Source: Mizugakiibacter sediminis
GTDB taxonomy: Bacteria > Pseudomonadota > Gammaproteobacteria > Xanthomonadales > Rhodanobacteraceae
Direction: 5' to 3'
Length of the DNA: 64,000 nucleotides
Assembly: GCF_000953855.2 (NCBI RefSeq)
Contig: NZ_DF970134.1
Span: 1 to 64,000 of the forward strand
Below are positions 10,407 to 21,130 of this stretch, piece by piece. The notes under the pieces are model-generated. The model ran no database searches. It was not told where the DNA came from and saw only the letters and a program-made list of their open reading frames with translations. The position numbers were made by a program, and so were the translations under genes. Numbering within the stretch: position 1 is the first letter of the stretch; each line of letters opens with the position of its first letter.

Positions 10407-12092
10407 ATGAACCAAACGCGTTCGCTCCTCGTCTTTGCGCTGCTCTTCATCGCCTATCTGATCTGGAACCAGTGGCAGGTCGACTACCGCACGCCGCCCG
10501 CCACCGCGTCGGCGCCTGCGGCCGGCAGCACCGCCGCGGCGGCGGTTCCCGCGGCGAGCGGCGCGGCCGCCGCCACGCCCGCGCCGCTGGCGCCGGCCGC
10601 CGCTTCCGCCGGCACGCCCGCGGAAGCGCACGCGCTGGTCACCGTGACCACCGACGTGCTGCGCCTCGCCATCGACACGCAGGGCGGCAGCCTGGTGCGC
10701 GCGGACCTGCTGCACTACCCGGTCAAACCCGAGGACACGCAGCATCCGGTGCGGCTGTTCGACGACAGCGCGGAGCGCTACTTCGTCGCGCAGAGCGGCC
10801 TGGTCAGCGCCAACGCGCCGGCGCCCGACCATCGCGCGGTGTTCAAGGCGGAGCAGTCGAGCTACACGCTGGCACCCGGCCAGCAGCAACTGGTGGTGAC
10901 GCTGACCTGGCAGGACCCGTCGGGCCTGACGGTGAAGAAGCGCTACACCTTCGAGCGCGGCAGCTACGTGATCAGGCTCGCGCAGGAGATCGACAACGGC
11001 AGCGCGCAGCCGTGGAGCGGCAACGCCTACCGCCAGCTGGTGCGCGTGCCGCCGCCGGCGCCGCCCAAGCACTTCCTCGAGTTCTACGATCCGGAACGCG
11101 TCGCCTACAAGGGCGCGGCCTGGTACGGCCCGGAGAAGAAATTCCAGAAGCTGCCGTTCGACAAGTTCGCCAGCGAACCGCTCGATGCCGAAGTGACAGG
11201 CGGCTGGGTGGCGATGCTGCAGCACTACTTCTTCGCCGCCTGGATCCCGGATGCCGGCGAGCGCAGCCGCTTCGGCAGCGCCGAGCTGGACGAGCAGGGC
11301 ACGCAGCGCTACCTGGTGCGCGCGCTCGGCCCCACCCTCACCGTCGCGCCGGGCGGCAGCGCCGTCAGCCAGGCGCGCCTGTACGTCGGCCCGGAGCTGC
11401 AGAGCAGCCTCGACAGCGTCGCGCCCGGCCTGTCGCTGGTGGTCGACTACGGCGTCTTCACCGTGATCGCGCAGCCGCTGCACTGGATCCTGGCGCACCT
11501 GCACCAGCTGGTGCAGAACTGGGGCCTCGCCATCATCCTGCTGGTGCTGCTGATCAAGGCCGCGTTCTTCAAGCTCAGCGAGGCGCAGTTCAAGGCCGGC
11601 GCGAAGATGCGCAAGCTCTCCCCGCGCATCCAGGCGCTGAAGGAGCGCTACGGCGAAGACAAGCAGAAGATGCAGCAGGCGATGATGGAGCTGTACCAGA
11701 AGGAGAAGGTCAACCCGCTGGCGGGCTGCCTGCCGACGCTGGTGCAGATCCCGGTGTTCTTCGCCCTGTACTACGTGCTGATGTTCAGCGTCGAGCTGCG
11801 CCAGGCGCCGTTCTTCGGCTGGATCCAGGACCTGTCCGCGCCGGATCCGTACTTCGTGCTGCCGGTGCTGTACACGCTGGTGATGATCGCCACCCAGTAC
11901 CTGACGCCGACCGTCGGCATGGACCCGACCCAGGCGAAGATCATGAAGGTGATGCCGATCGTGTTCGCGGTGATGTTCGCCTTCTTCCCGGCCGGCCTCA
12001 CCTTGTACTACGTGGTCAATGGCCTGACCAGCGTGATCCAGCAGTGGTTCATCACGCGGCGCATCGAGGCCGGCGACAAGGCCAGGGCCTGA
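10407..12092 (+). CDS. yidC: Membrane protein insertase YidC
   Basis: A 561-residue YidC of the gram-negative type. The N-terminal membrane helix is at about 5-20. An Ala/Pro-rich linker (30-75) leads to the large periplasmic domain (about 80-340). Five C-terminal helices begin near 350; the second cytoplasmic section contains SEAQFKAGAKMRKLSPR and the GCLPTLVQIPVFFALYY helix near 440. It inserts inner-membrane proteins alone or with SecYEG. The start ATG at 10407 follows rnpA by 61 bases, and mnmE follows 27 bases downstream, the usual order rpmH-rnpA-yidC-mnmE. Confidence 0.97.
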   Translation: MNQTRSLLVFALLFIAYLIWNQWQVDYRTPPATASAPAAGSTAAAAVPAASGAAAATPAPLAPAAASAGTPAEAHALVTVTTDVLRLAIDTQGGSLVRADLLHYPVKPEDTQHPVRLFDDSAERYFVAQSGLVSANAPAPDHRAVFKAEQSSYTLAPGQQQLVVTLTWQDPSGLTVKKRYTFERGSYVIRLAQEIDNGSAQPWSGNAYRQLVRVPPPAPPKHFLEFYDPERVAYKGAAWYGPEKKFQKLPFDKFASEPLDAEVTGGWVAMLQHYFFAAWIPDAGERSRFGSAELDEQGTQRYLVRALGPTLTVAPGGSAVSQARLYVGPELQSSLDSVAPGLSLVVDYGVFTVIAQPLHWILAHLHQLVQNWGLAIILLVLLIKAAFFKLSEAQFKAGAKMRKLSPRIQALKERYGEDKQKMQQAMMELYQKEKVNPLAGCLPTLVQIPVFFALYYVLMFSVELRQAPFFGWIQDLSAPDPYFVLPVLYTLVMIATQYLTPTVGMDPTQAKIMKVMPIVFAVMFAFFPAGLTLYYVVNGLTSVIQQWFITRRIEAGDKARA

Positions 12093-12119
12093 GCGGCGCG
12101 CCGGCGTAAGCTCGCCGCC

Positions 12120-13463
12120 GTGAGCGCACGCGACACCATCGCCGCCGTCGCCACGCCGCCGGGCGCCGGCGGCGTCGGCGTGCTGCGCGTCTCCGGCCCG
12201 GCGGTGCCGGCGCTGGCGCGCGACCTGCTCGGGCGCACGCCGCAGCCGCGCCACGCGCACCTCGCCGCCTTCCGCGACGCCGACGGCGCCGTGCTCGACC
12301 GCGGCCTGCTGCTGTACTTCCCCGCCCCGCGCTCCTACACCGGCGAGCACGTGCTGGAGCTGCACGCGCACGGCAGCCCGGTGGTGCTCGACCTGCTGCT
12401 GCGCCGCGTCTGCGCGCTGGGCGCGCGGCCGGCGCGCGCCGGCGAGTTCTCCGAGCGCGCCTTCCTCAACGGCAAGCTGGACCTCGCCCAGGCGGAAGCC
12501 GTCGCCGACCTGATCGCCGCCGGTTCCGAAGCCGCCGCGCGCGCCGCGCTGCGCTCGCTGGAAGGCGCGTTCTCGACGCGCGTGCAGACGCTGCTGGAGG
12601 CCTTGACGCGGCTGCGCGTGCATGTCGAGGCGGCGATCGACTTTCCCGAGGAAGAAATCGACTTCCTCGCCGACCCGGCGATCGCCGCGCAGCTCGAGGC
12701 GCTGCGCGCCGACCTCGCCGCGCTGCTGGCCGAGGCGCGCCGCGGCGTGCGGCTGGCCGACGGCCTGCACGTCGCCATCGTCGGCCGTCCCAACGCCGGC
12801 AAGTCCAGCCTGCTGAACGCGCTGGCGGCGAGCGAGCGCGCCATCGTCACCGACGTCCCCGGCACCACCCGCGACGTGTTGCGCGAGCGCGTGCAGCTCG
12901 ACGGCATCGAGCTGACCCTGGCCGACACCGCCGGCCTGCGCGACAGCGGCGACGCGGTCGAGCGCGAAGGCATGCGTCGCGCGCGCGCGGAGCTCGAGCG
13001 CGCCGATCTCGCCCTGCTGGTCAGCGACGCCGCTCACGCCGAGGCCGACCTCGCCCTGCTCGCCGCGCTGCCGCCGGAAGTCGCGCGCGTCGTGGTCGTC
13101 AACAAGATCGACCTCGACGGCGCCGCGTCGCGCCGCGAGACGCGCGGCCGCGAGGTCTGGCTGTGGCTGTCGGCGCTGACCGGCGCCGGCCTCGACCTGC
13201 TGCGCGAGGAGCTGAAGCGCCACGCCGGTCTCGGCGAGGGCGCGGCCGGCGCGTTCAGCGCGCGCACGCGCCACGTGCTGGCGCTGGAGCGCGTCGCCGC
13301 GCATCTCGAGGCGGCCGCGCTGACGCTGGCGGCAACCCGCGCCGGCGAGCTGGCCGCCGAGGAGCTGCGTCAGGCGCAGCGCGCGCTCGGCGAGATCACC
13401 GGCGAGTTCACCAGCGACGATCTGCTCGGGGCGATCTTCAGCAGCTTCTGCATCGGCAAGTAG
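12120..13463 (+). CDS. mnmE: tRNA modification GTPase MnmE
   Basis: A 447-residue GTPase that with MnmG installs the cmnm5 group on wobble uridines of tRNA. The start is a GTG at 12120; the protein opens with the [20 protein letters not shown] pattern of the family. The G domain has GRPNAGKSS near 221, DTAGLRD near 267 and NKID near 326. It ends with the catalytic CIGK motif, residues 444-447. It is last of the rpmH-rnpA-yidC-mnmE set, 27 bases after yidC, and faces a small minus-strand gene. Confidence 0.97.
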   Translation: MSARDTIAAVATPPGAGGVGVLRVSGPAVPALARDLLGRTPQPRHAHLAAFRDADGAVLDRGLLLYFPAPRSYTGEHVLELHAHGSPVVLDLLLRRVCALGARPARAGEFSERAFLNGKLDLAQAEAVADLIAAGSEAAARAALRSLEGAFSTRVQTLLEALTRLRVHVEAAIDFPEEEIDFLADPAIAAQLEALRADLAALLAEARRGVRLADGLHVAIVGRPNAGKSSLLNALAASERAIVTDVPGTTRDVLRERVQLDGIELTLADTAGLRDSGDAVEREGMRRARAELERADLALLVSDAAHAEADLALLAALPPEVARVVVVNKIDLDGAASRRETRGREVWLWLSALTGAGLDLLREELKRHAGLGEGAAGAFSARTRHVLALERVAAHLEAAALTLAATRAGELAAEELRQAQRALGEITGEFTSDDLLGAIFSSFCIGK

Positions 13464-13487
13464 CGGTCGCGCGCTCCGTCGCGATGC

Positions 13488-13697
13488 TCAGCGCCGCGGC
13501 GCGGTGCGGCCCAGCGTCCACGACGGCGGATCGCTGGCGGGGAAACTCTGCTGCAGCGTCTCGTCGACGCGGCGCTCGCGGCGGCGCGCGCCGTTCTCCG
13601 GGCGCGGGCCCGGCGCCGGACGCGTGCGCACGGGCGCGCCGACGACGCTGCGATGCGGATGGCGGATCTGCAGTTGATGGAGCGGAGACAGGGGCAT
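13488..13697 (-). CDS. Small conserved protein with SFPASDPPSW motif
   Basis: A 69-residue polar, Arg/Pro-rich protein. Residues 44-60 carry VDETLQQSFPASDPPSW, a motif I recognise from short uncharacterised proteobacterial proteins; its function is unknown to me. AGGAGG lies nine bases before the ATG at 13697, a strong ribosome site, which argues for a real gene. No signal peptide or membrane helix. It is convergent with mnmE (25-base gap) and divergent from the DPP4-type peptidase gene. It is easily missed because it is the tail of an 898-codon spurious frame antisense to the peptidase. Confidence 0.75.
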   Translation of the reverse strand: MPLSPLHQLQIRHPHRSVVGAPVRTRPAPGPRPENGARRRERRVDETLQQSFPASDPPSWTLGRTAPRR

Positions 13698-16334
<2,637 letters not shown>

Positions 16335-16352
16335 CGACCTCGCCGCATGCGT

Positions 16353-16380
16353 CCACGCCCCGAGCGCGCTCGGGGCGTGG
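16353..16380. repeat. Perfect 12-bp hairpin between convergent genes
   Basis: CCACGCCCCGAG, loop CGCG, CTCGGGGCGTGG. It lies between the ends of the DPP4-type gene and the pirin gene and is followed by GCAGGGGTGAGGGC, a sequence style common in xanthomonad intergenic repeats. No T-run, so either an intrinsic hairpin stop or a repetitive extragenic palindrome. Confidence 0.6.
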
Positions 16381-16439
16381 GCAGGGGTGAGGGCGCTTCG
16401 GCGCGGTGCGAGGCGAACGCGTGCCGCATCGCCGTGCGC

Positions 16440-17273
16440 TCAGAACCGCCCGGCGCGATAGTCCTCGATCGCCTGCATGATCTGCTGCGGCGTGTTCATC
16501 ACGAACGGGCCGTACTTGGCGACCGGCTCGTTGAGCGGCCTGCCGGCGACCAGGATCAGGCGCGCGGCCTCGTCGCCCGCCTGCAGCGCGACGCTCTCGC
16601 CGGGGCCGAGCACGCCGAGCTCGTAGTGCGCCAGCGTCTCGCCGCCGATCGTCACGCCCGCGCCCTCGAACACGAAGGCGAAGGCGTTGTGCGCCGCCGG
16701 CAGCGGCACCTCGACGCGCGCGTGCGGCTGCAAGGCGAGATCGAGGAACACCGGCTCGGTGGCGACGCCGCCGACCGGGCCGCGCGCGCCGGCCAGCTCG
16801 CCGGCGATCACGCGCGCGTGCACGCCGGGTGCGGGGTCGACTTCGGGGATGCGCTCCGGGGCGATGTCCTGGTAGCGCGGCGCGGTCATCTTGTCGCGGG
16901 CCGGCAGGTTCACCCACAGCTGGAAGCCGCGCATCTCGCCGTCCTCCTGCTCGGGCATCTCCGAATGCACGATGCCGCGGCCGGCGGTCATCCACTGCAC
17001 GCTGCCGGGACCGAGCAGGCCGGTGTTGCCCTGGTTGTCGCCGTGGCGCATGCGCCCGGCCAGCATGTAGGTGACGGTCTCGAAGCCGCGGTGCGGATGG
17101 TCGGGGAAGCCGCCGATGTAGTCGGCGCCCTTGTTCGAGCCGAACGCGTCCAGCATCAGGAACGGATCGAGCATCTCCAGCGCCGGCTGGCCGATCACGC
17201 GCGTCATTTTGACGCCGGCGCCGTCGCTGGTGGGCATGCCGCGCACGCGGCGGACGATGGTGCGGATGGTCAT
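16440..17273 (-). CDS. Pirin family cupin protein
   Basis: A 277-residue bicupin of the pirin family. The N-terminal cupin holds the metal ligands in HPHRGFET (about residues 58-65) and IVHSEMP (about 101-107). The C-terminal domain starts near 150. Bacterial pirins have been reported as quercetin-degrading dioxygenases or as regulators binding metabolic enzymes; which applies here cannot be said. The gene stands alone, convergent with the DPP4-type gene, with 266 bases before the next gene upstream. All iron-ligand positions that I can locate appear intact. Confidence 0.93.
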   Translation of the reverse strand: MTIRTIVRRVRGMPTSDGAGVKMTRVIGQPALEMLDPFLMLDAFGSNKGADYIGGFPDHPHRGFETVTYMLAGRMRHGDNQGNTGLLGPGSVQWMTAGRGIVHSEMPEQEDGEMRGFQLWVNLPARDKMTAPRYQDIAPERIPEVDPAPGVHARVIAGELAGARGPVGGVATEPVFLDLALQPHARVEVPLPAAHNAFAFVFEGAGVTIGGETLAHYELGVLGPGESVALQAGDEAARLILVAGRPLNEPVAKYGPFVMNTPQQIMQAIEDYRAGRF

Positions 17274-17406
17274 GGCGCCCTCCTCGGGCTACGGAATGCG
17301 CCCAAGATGCGGCCGCGGCGGCGCGAAGGGAATAGCGCGGCACGGGATGCAGCGTTCGCGCGGCAATACCCATGGGCGCTTCGGGTGCCGAGAGGCGAGC
17401 CCTTCC

Positions 17407-17435
17407 GGCGAACGCCGCCTGCGGCGGCGTTCGCC
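17407..17435. repeat. Perfect 13-bp hairpin downstream of the YecA-like gene
   Basis: GGCGAACGCCGCC, loop TGC, GGCGGCGTTCGCC, in the 266-base gap between the YecA-like gene and pirin. No T-run follows on either strand. Could be a Rho-helped stop or a repetitive palindrome. Confidence 0.6.
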
Positions 17436-17539
17436 TCGCCCCGCGCCGGGGAGCGGGCGACGAGCGTGGCGCCCAAACCGCACCCTGCGCGCAGAGATCG
17501 CCGCGCCGACTACGCTCTCCGCGTCCCGCGTCCCGGCCG

Positions 17540-18211
17540 TCAGTGCACCCACCGTCCGCCGCGCCGTCGCGGCTGCTCGCGGAACACGCTGGCGGAGGCG
17601 CCGCCGCCGGCGGTGCGCTCGCGCTCGGTGGGCGGATGCACGCGCCAGTACTGCGCCACCGCGCCGACCGCCTGCGGGATCTGCGCCAGGCATTCCTCGT
17701 ACTCGGCCTCGCTGAGTTTCTCGAAGTCGGCGTCGCCGGACAGCACGCCCTCGTCGACGGCCAGCGCCATGATCGGCGTCAGCAGCTCCATCAGCTCGGG
17801 ATCCTCGCCCAGGCGCGACTCCCAGATCGGCGCGCGCAGGTCGATGCCGCGGCTGAAGCCCTCGCACCAGCCGGCGGCGGTCAGCGCGCTGCCGTGCTCG
17901 CGATCGACCTCGCCGAGGATCGGCTCGTAGGCGTCCATCTCCAGCTCGGCCGGGATGGAGTCGTTCAGCTTGGCCAGCAGGCCGAGCACGCGCTCGCCCT
18001 CCGCCTCGCTGGCGAACGGCGCGTTCAGCACCTCGGGCAGCCACTCGTCCGGCTTGGCCGGCTCGGGCCCGATCGCCAGCGCGGTCAGCAGGCCGTGCAC
18101 GCCGTCCAGCAGCAGGTCGTCCTCGCCGGCGTGGCCGCGCAGGAAGCGGTCGAGCTCGTCCAGCTCGGCGTCGCCGAGGGATTCCAGCCAGGTGGGGCGT
18201 TCGTCGCTCAT
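17540..18211 (-). CDS. YecA/YgfB-like protein (UPF0149 family)
   Basis: A 223-residue acidic protein. Residues 5-175 resemble the UPF0149 fold: LDRFLRGH, DGVHGLLTALAIGP near 40 and AAGWCEGFSRGIDLR near 115. The tail from about 190 is basic and disordered-looking. The biochemical role of the family is unknown. Its ATG overlaps the stop codon of xthA by four bases (ATGA), so it is translated in coupling with exonuclease III. It lacks a recognisable C-terminal SEC-C zinc motif, which some YecA proteins carry. Confidence 0.85.
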   Translation of the reverse strand: MSDERPTWLESLGDAELDELDRFLRGHAGEDDLLLDGVHGLLTALAIGPEPAKPDEWLPEVLNAPFASEAEGERVLGLLAKLNDSIPAELEMDAYEPILGEVDREHGSALTAAGWCEGFSRGIDLRAPIWESRLGEDPELMELLTPIMALAVDEGVLSGDADFEKLSEAEYEECLAQIPQAVGAVAQYWRVHPPTERERTAGGGASASVFREQPRRRGGRWVH

Positions 18212-18975
18212 GCAGCAAGTTCCAGCAGCGCGGGGGCGTGGTCGGAGGGCCGCTCCCACGTGCGTGGCGTGCGGTCGATGGCGGCGGCCTTGAGACTCGG
18301 CCTCAGCGCCTCGCTGGCGAGGATCAGGTCGATGCGCAGCCCCATGTTGCGCCGGAACGCGCCCTGGCGGTAGTCCCACCAGCTGTAGTGGCCGGCCCCG
18401 TCGACGAACTGGCGGAAGCTGTCGACCAGGCCGAGCGCCAGCAGGCGCTTCAGCGCCTCGCGTTCGGGCGTGGAGCACAGCACCTGCTCGCGCCAGGTCT
18501 CGGGGTCGTGCACGTCGCGGTCGTCCGGCGCGATGTTGAAGTCGCCCAGCACGATCAGTCGCGGATGGCGCCGCAGTTCCTCGGCGAGAAAGGCGGTGAC
18601 CTTCCGCAGCCAGTCCAGCTTGTAGGCGAACTTGTCGCTGCCCACCGCCTGGCCGTTGACCACGTACAGGTTGACGACGCGCAGGTCGCCGACCGTCGCC
18701 GCGAGGATGCGCCGCTGCGCGTCGTCGAGGCCGGGGATGTCGGTCAGCACTTCGCGCGGCGCCTGGCGCGCCAGCAGGGCGACGCCGTTGTAGGTCTTCT
18801 GCCCGCTGAACGCGCAGCGGTAGCCCAGCGCCTCGACCGCGGCCACCGGAAACCTGCCGTCCTCGAGCTTGGTTTCCTGCAGCGCCAGCACGTCCGGCCG
18901 GACGTCGCGGCACCATTGCTCGACGTGCGGCAGGCGCACGCCGAGCGAATTGACGTTCCAGGTGGCGATCTTCAT
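18208..18975 (-). CDS. xthA: Exodeoxyribonuclease III
   Basis: A 255-residue member of the exonuclease/endonuclease/phosphatase fold, the base-excision-repair AP endonuclease. Motifs: MKIATWNVNSLGVRLPH at the start (metal/active Asn), LQETKLEDGRFP (catalytic Glu near 36), LGDFNIAP near 148 and the terminal WERPSDHAPALLEL with the catalytic Asp-His pair. It is upstream of and overlaps the YecA-like gene. It lies 19 bases downstream of the oligopeptidase A gene on the same strand, so the three may form one transcript. Confidence 0.95.
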   Translation of the reverse strand: MKIATWNVNSLGVRLPHVEQWCRDVRPDVLALQETKLEDGRFPVAAVEALGYRCAFSGQKTYNGVALLARQAPREVLTDIPGLDDAQRRILAATVGDLRVVNLYVVNGQAVGSDKFAYKLDWLRKVTAFLAEELRRHPRLIVLGDFNIAPDDRDVHDPETWREQVLCSTPEREALKRLLALGLVDSFRQFVDGAGHYSWWDYRQGAFRRNMGLRIDLILASEALRPSLKAAAIDRTPRTWERPSDHAPALLELAA

Positions 18976-18994
18976 CGGGCTATTGTAGGGCGCG

Positions 18995-21040
18995 TCATGC
19001 GGCCAGACCGTAGCTCTTCAGCAGCGCATCCGCTTGCGGCTGGCGGCCGCGGAACTCGACGAAGCTCTCCAGCGCCGGCCGCGAGCCGCCGACGGCGAGG
19101 ATGCTGCGGCGGAAGGCGTCGCCGATGGCGCGGTCGAAGGTGCCGTGTTCCTCGAACTTGGCGAATGCGTCCGCCGACAGCACTTCGGCCCACAGGTAGC
19201 TGTAGTAGCCGGCCGCGTAGCCGCCGCTGAAGATGTGCGTGAAGGCATGCGCGAAGCGCTGCCAGGCCGGCGGATGCACCACCGCCACCTCGCGGCGCAC
19301 CTCCTCCAGCAGCTGCTGCACGCGCGCGCCGCGGGCCGGGTCGTATTCGAGGTGCAGGCGGAAGTCGAACAGGGCGAACTCGAGCTGGCGCACCAGGAAC
19401 AGGCCGGCGTGGAAGTGTCGCGCCGCGTGCATGCGCTCGAACAGCGCCTGCGGCAGCGGCTCGCCGGTCTGCCAATGGCGGGCGAACAGGTCGAGGCTTT
19501 CGCGCTGCCAGGCGAAGTTCTCCATGAACTGGCTGGGCAGCTCGACCGCGTCCCACTCGACGCCGTCGATGCCGCCGACCGAAGGCAGGTCGACCTCGGT
19601 GAGCATGTGGTGCAGGCCGTGGCCGAACTCGTGGAACAGGGTCAGCACGTCGTCGTGGGTGAGCAGCGCCGGCGCGCCCTCGGTGGGCGGCGCGAAATTG
19701 CAGGTGAGGAAGGCGACCGGCGGCTCCAGCGTGTCGCCGTCGCGGAAGCGCGCGCGGCAGACGTCCATCCAGGCGCCGCCGCGCTTGCCGGCGCGGGCGT
19801 ACAGGTCGACGTAGCAGCCGGCGATGGTGCGGCCGGCGGCGTCGCGCACGTCGTAATAGCGCGCGTCGGGATGCCAGACCTCGACGTCGTCGCGCGGCAC
19901 CAGGTCGATGCCGAAGACGCGCCGGGCGACGCCGAACAGGCCGTCGATCACCGCCGGCAGCGGGAAGTACGGCTTCAGCGTTTCCTCGTCGAGGTCGTAG
20001 CGGCGCTTGCGCAGCTTCTCCGCGGCGTAGGCCAGGTCCCACGGCTCGAGTTCGGTGAGGCCGAGTTCGTCGCGGGCGAATTCGCGCAGCTCCGCCAGCT
20101 CGCGTTCGGCCACCGGCTTGGCGCGACGTACCAGGTCGCGCAGGAAATCCAGCACTGCCTGCGGCGACGGCGCCATCTTGGTGGCCAGCGATTCCTCGGC
20201 GGCGTTGGCGTAGCCGATCAGCCGCGCGGCCTCGTGGCGCAGGGCGAGGATCTTCTCGATGCGCGCGCTGTTGTCGAACTTGCCGGCGTGCGGGCCCTGG
20301 TCGGAGGCGCGCGTCTGGTAGGCCCAGTACACGCGTTCGCGCAGCGCGCGGTCGTCGGCGTAGGTCAGCACCGCCTGCACGCTGGGCTGCTTCAGCGTGA
20401 CCAGGAAGCCTTCGAGATCGCGCTCCTTGGCGTACTGGCGCAGCACGGCGCGGGCGGACGGCGGGATGCCGGCGAGGTCGCGCTCGTCGGTGACGTGCTC
20501 GTGCCAGGCGTCGGTGGCGTCCAGCACGGCGTTGGAGAATTCGGTGGACAGCCGCGCCAGTTCGTTGGCGATCGCCTTGAAACGCGAGCGCGCCGGCTCT
20601 TCCAGCGCCACGCCGGCCAGGCGGAAGTCGCGCAGCGCGTGCTCGACCAGGGTGCGCGCGGCGCGCGGCAGCGCGGCGAAGTCGGGCCGCTCCGCCACCG
20701 CCTGCACCGCGGCGTACAGCGCGCGGTTCTGGCCGATCTCGGTGCCGAAGTCGGTGATCGCCTCCAGCGCGCGGGCGTAGGCCTCGCGCAGCGCCGGCGA
20801 GTCCTGCACCGCGTGCAGATGGCCGACCGGCGCCCAGGCGCGCGCCAGGCGCTGCTCCAGACGCTCCTGCTCCAGCATCACGTGCGCGAAATCGCGCGGC
20901 GCGCCCTCGGCGCACAGCGCGTCGACGGCGGCGCGGTAGTCGGCCAGGATGGCGTCGATCGCGGGGCCGACGTGTTCCGGCCGGATCTGCGAAAAGGCCG
21001 GCAGTCCGGTTTCGATCAACAGCGGATTGTGGGTATCCAT
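18995..21040 (-). CDS. prlC: Oligopeptidase A (M3 zinc metallopeptidase)
   Basis: A 681-residue M3A peptidase, the normal size of PrlC/OpdA (about 680). The zinc motif HEFGHGLHH is at about residues 467-475, with the third ligand Glu in GIDGVEWDAVELPSQF near 495. No signal peptide, so it acts in the cytoplasm on short peptides, including degraded signal peptides. Start ATG at 21040; a longer frame upstream has no support. It leads a likely xthA-yecA-like transcript and is divergent from the patatin gene. Confidence 0.95.
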   Translation of the reverse strand: MDTHNPLLIETGLPAFSQIRPEHVGPAIDAILADYRAAVDALCAEGAPRDFAHVMLEQERLEQRLARAWAPVGHLHAVQDSPALREAYARALEAITDFGTEIGQNRALYAAVQAVAERPDFAALPRAARTLVEHALRDFRLAGVALEEPARSRFKAIANELARLSTEFSNAVLDATDAWHEHVTDERDLAGIPPSARAVLRQYAKERDLEGFLVTLKQPSVQAVLTYADDRALRERVYWAYQTRASDQGPHAGKFDNSARIEKILALRHEAARLIGYANAAEESLATKMAPSPQAVLDFLRDLVRRAKPVAERELAELREFARDELGLTELEPWDLAYAAEKLRKRRYDLDEETLKPYFPLPAVIDGLFGVARRVFGIDLVPRDDVEVWHPDARYYDVRDAAGRTIAGCYVDLYARAGKRGGAWMDVCRARFRDGDTLEPPVAFLTCNFAPPTEGAPALLTHDDVLTLFHEFGHGLHHMLTEVDLPSVGGIDGVEWDAVELPSQFMENFAWQRESLDLFARHWQTGEPLPQALFERMHAARHFHAGLFLVRQLEFALFDFRLHLEYDPARGARVQQLLEEVRREVAVVHPPAWQRFAHAFTHIFSGGYAAGYYSYLWAEVLSADAFAKFEEHGTFDRAIGDAFRRSILAVGGSRPALESFVEFRGRQPQADALLKSYGLAA

Positions 21041-21130
21041 GGGGCGTAGCGTTTTCCAGTAGCGGCAGCGTGGCGGCGGCGCCCGGCGAAATCAAGCGCG
21101 CCGTTGGCCGCGTCACGGGGTTTCAATAGC

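Noticed and set aside
12335-12973. Ser/Arg-rich minus-strand frame opposite mnmE
   Set aside because: Typical off-frame Ser/Arg translation of GC-rich coding DNA.
10299-13304. 1001-codon minus-strand open frame opposite yidC and mnmE
   Set aside because: Mirror of GC-rich coding sequence: Arg/Gln/His-rich composition, no recognisable motif, and fully covered by two certain genes.
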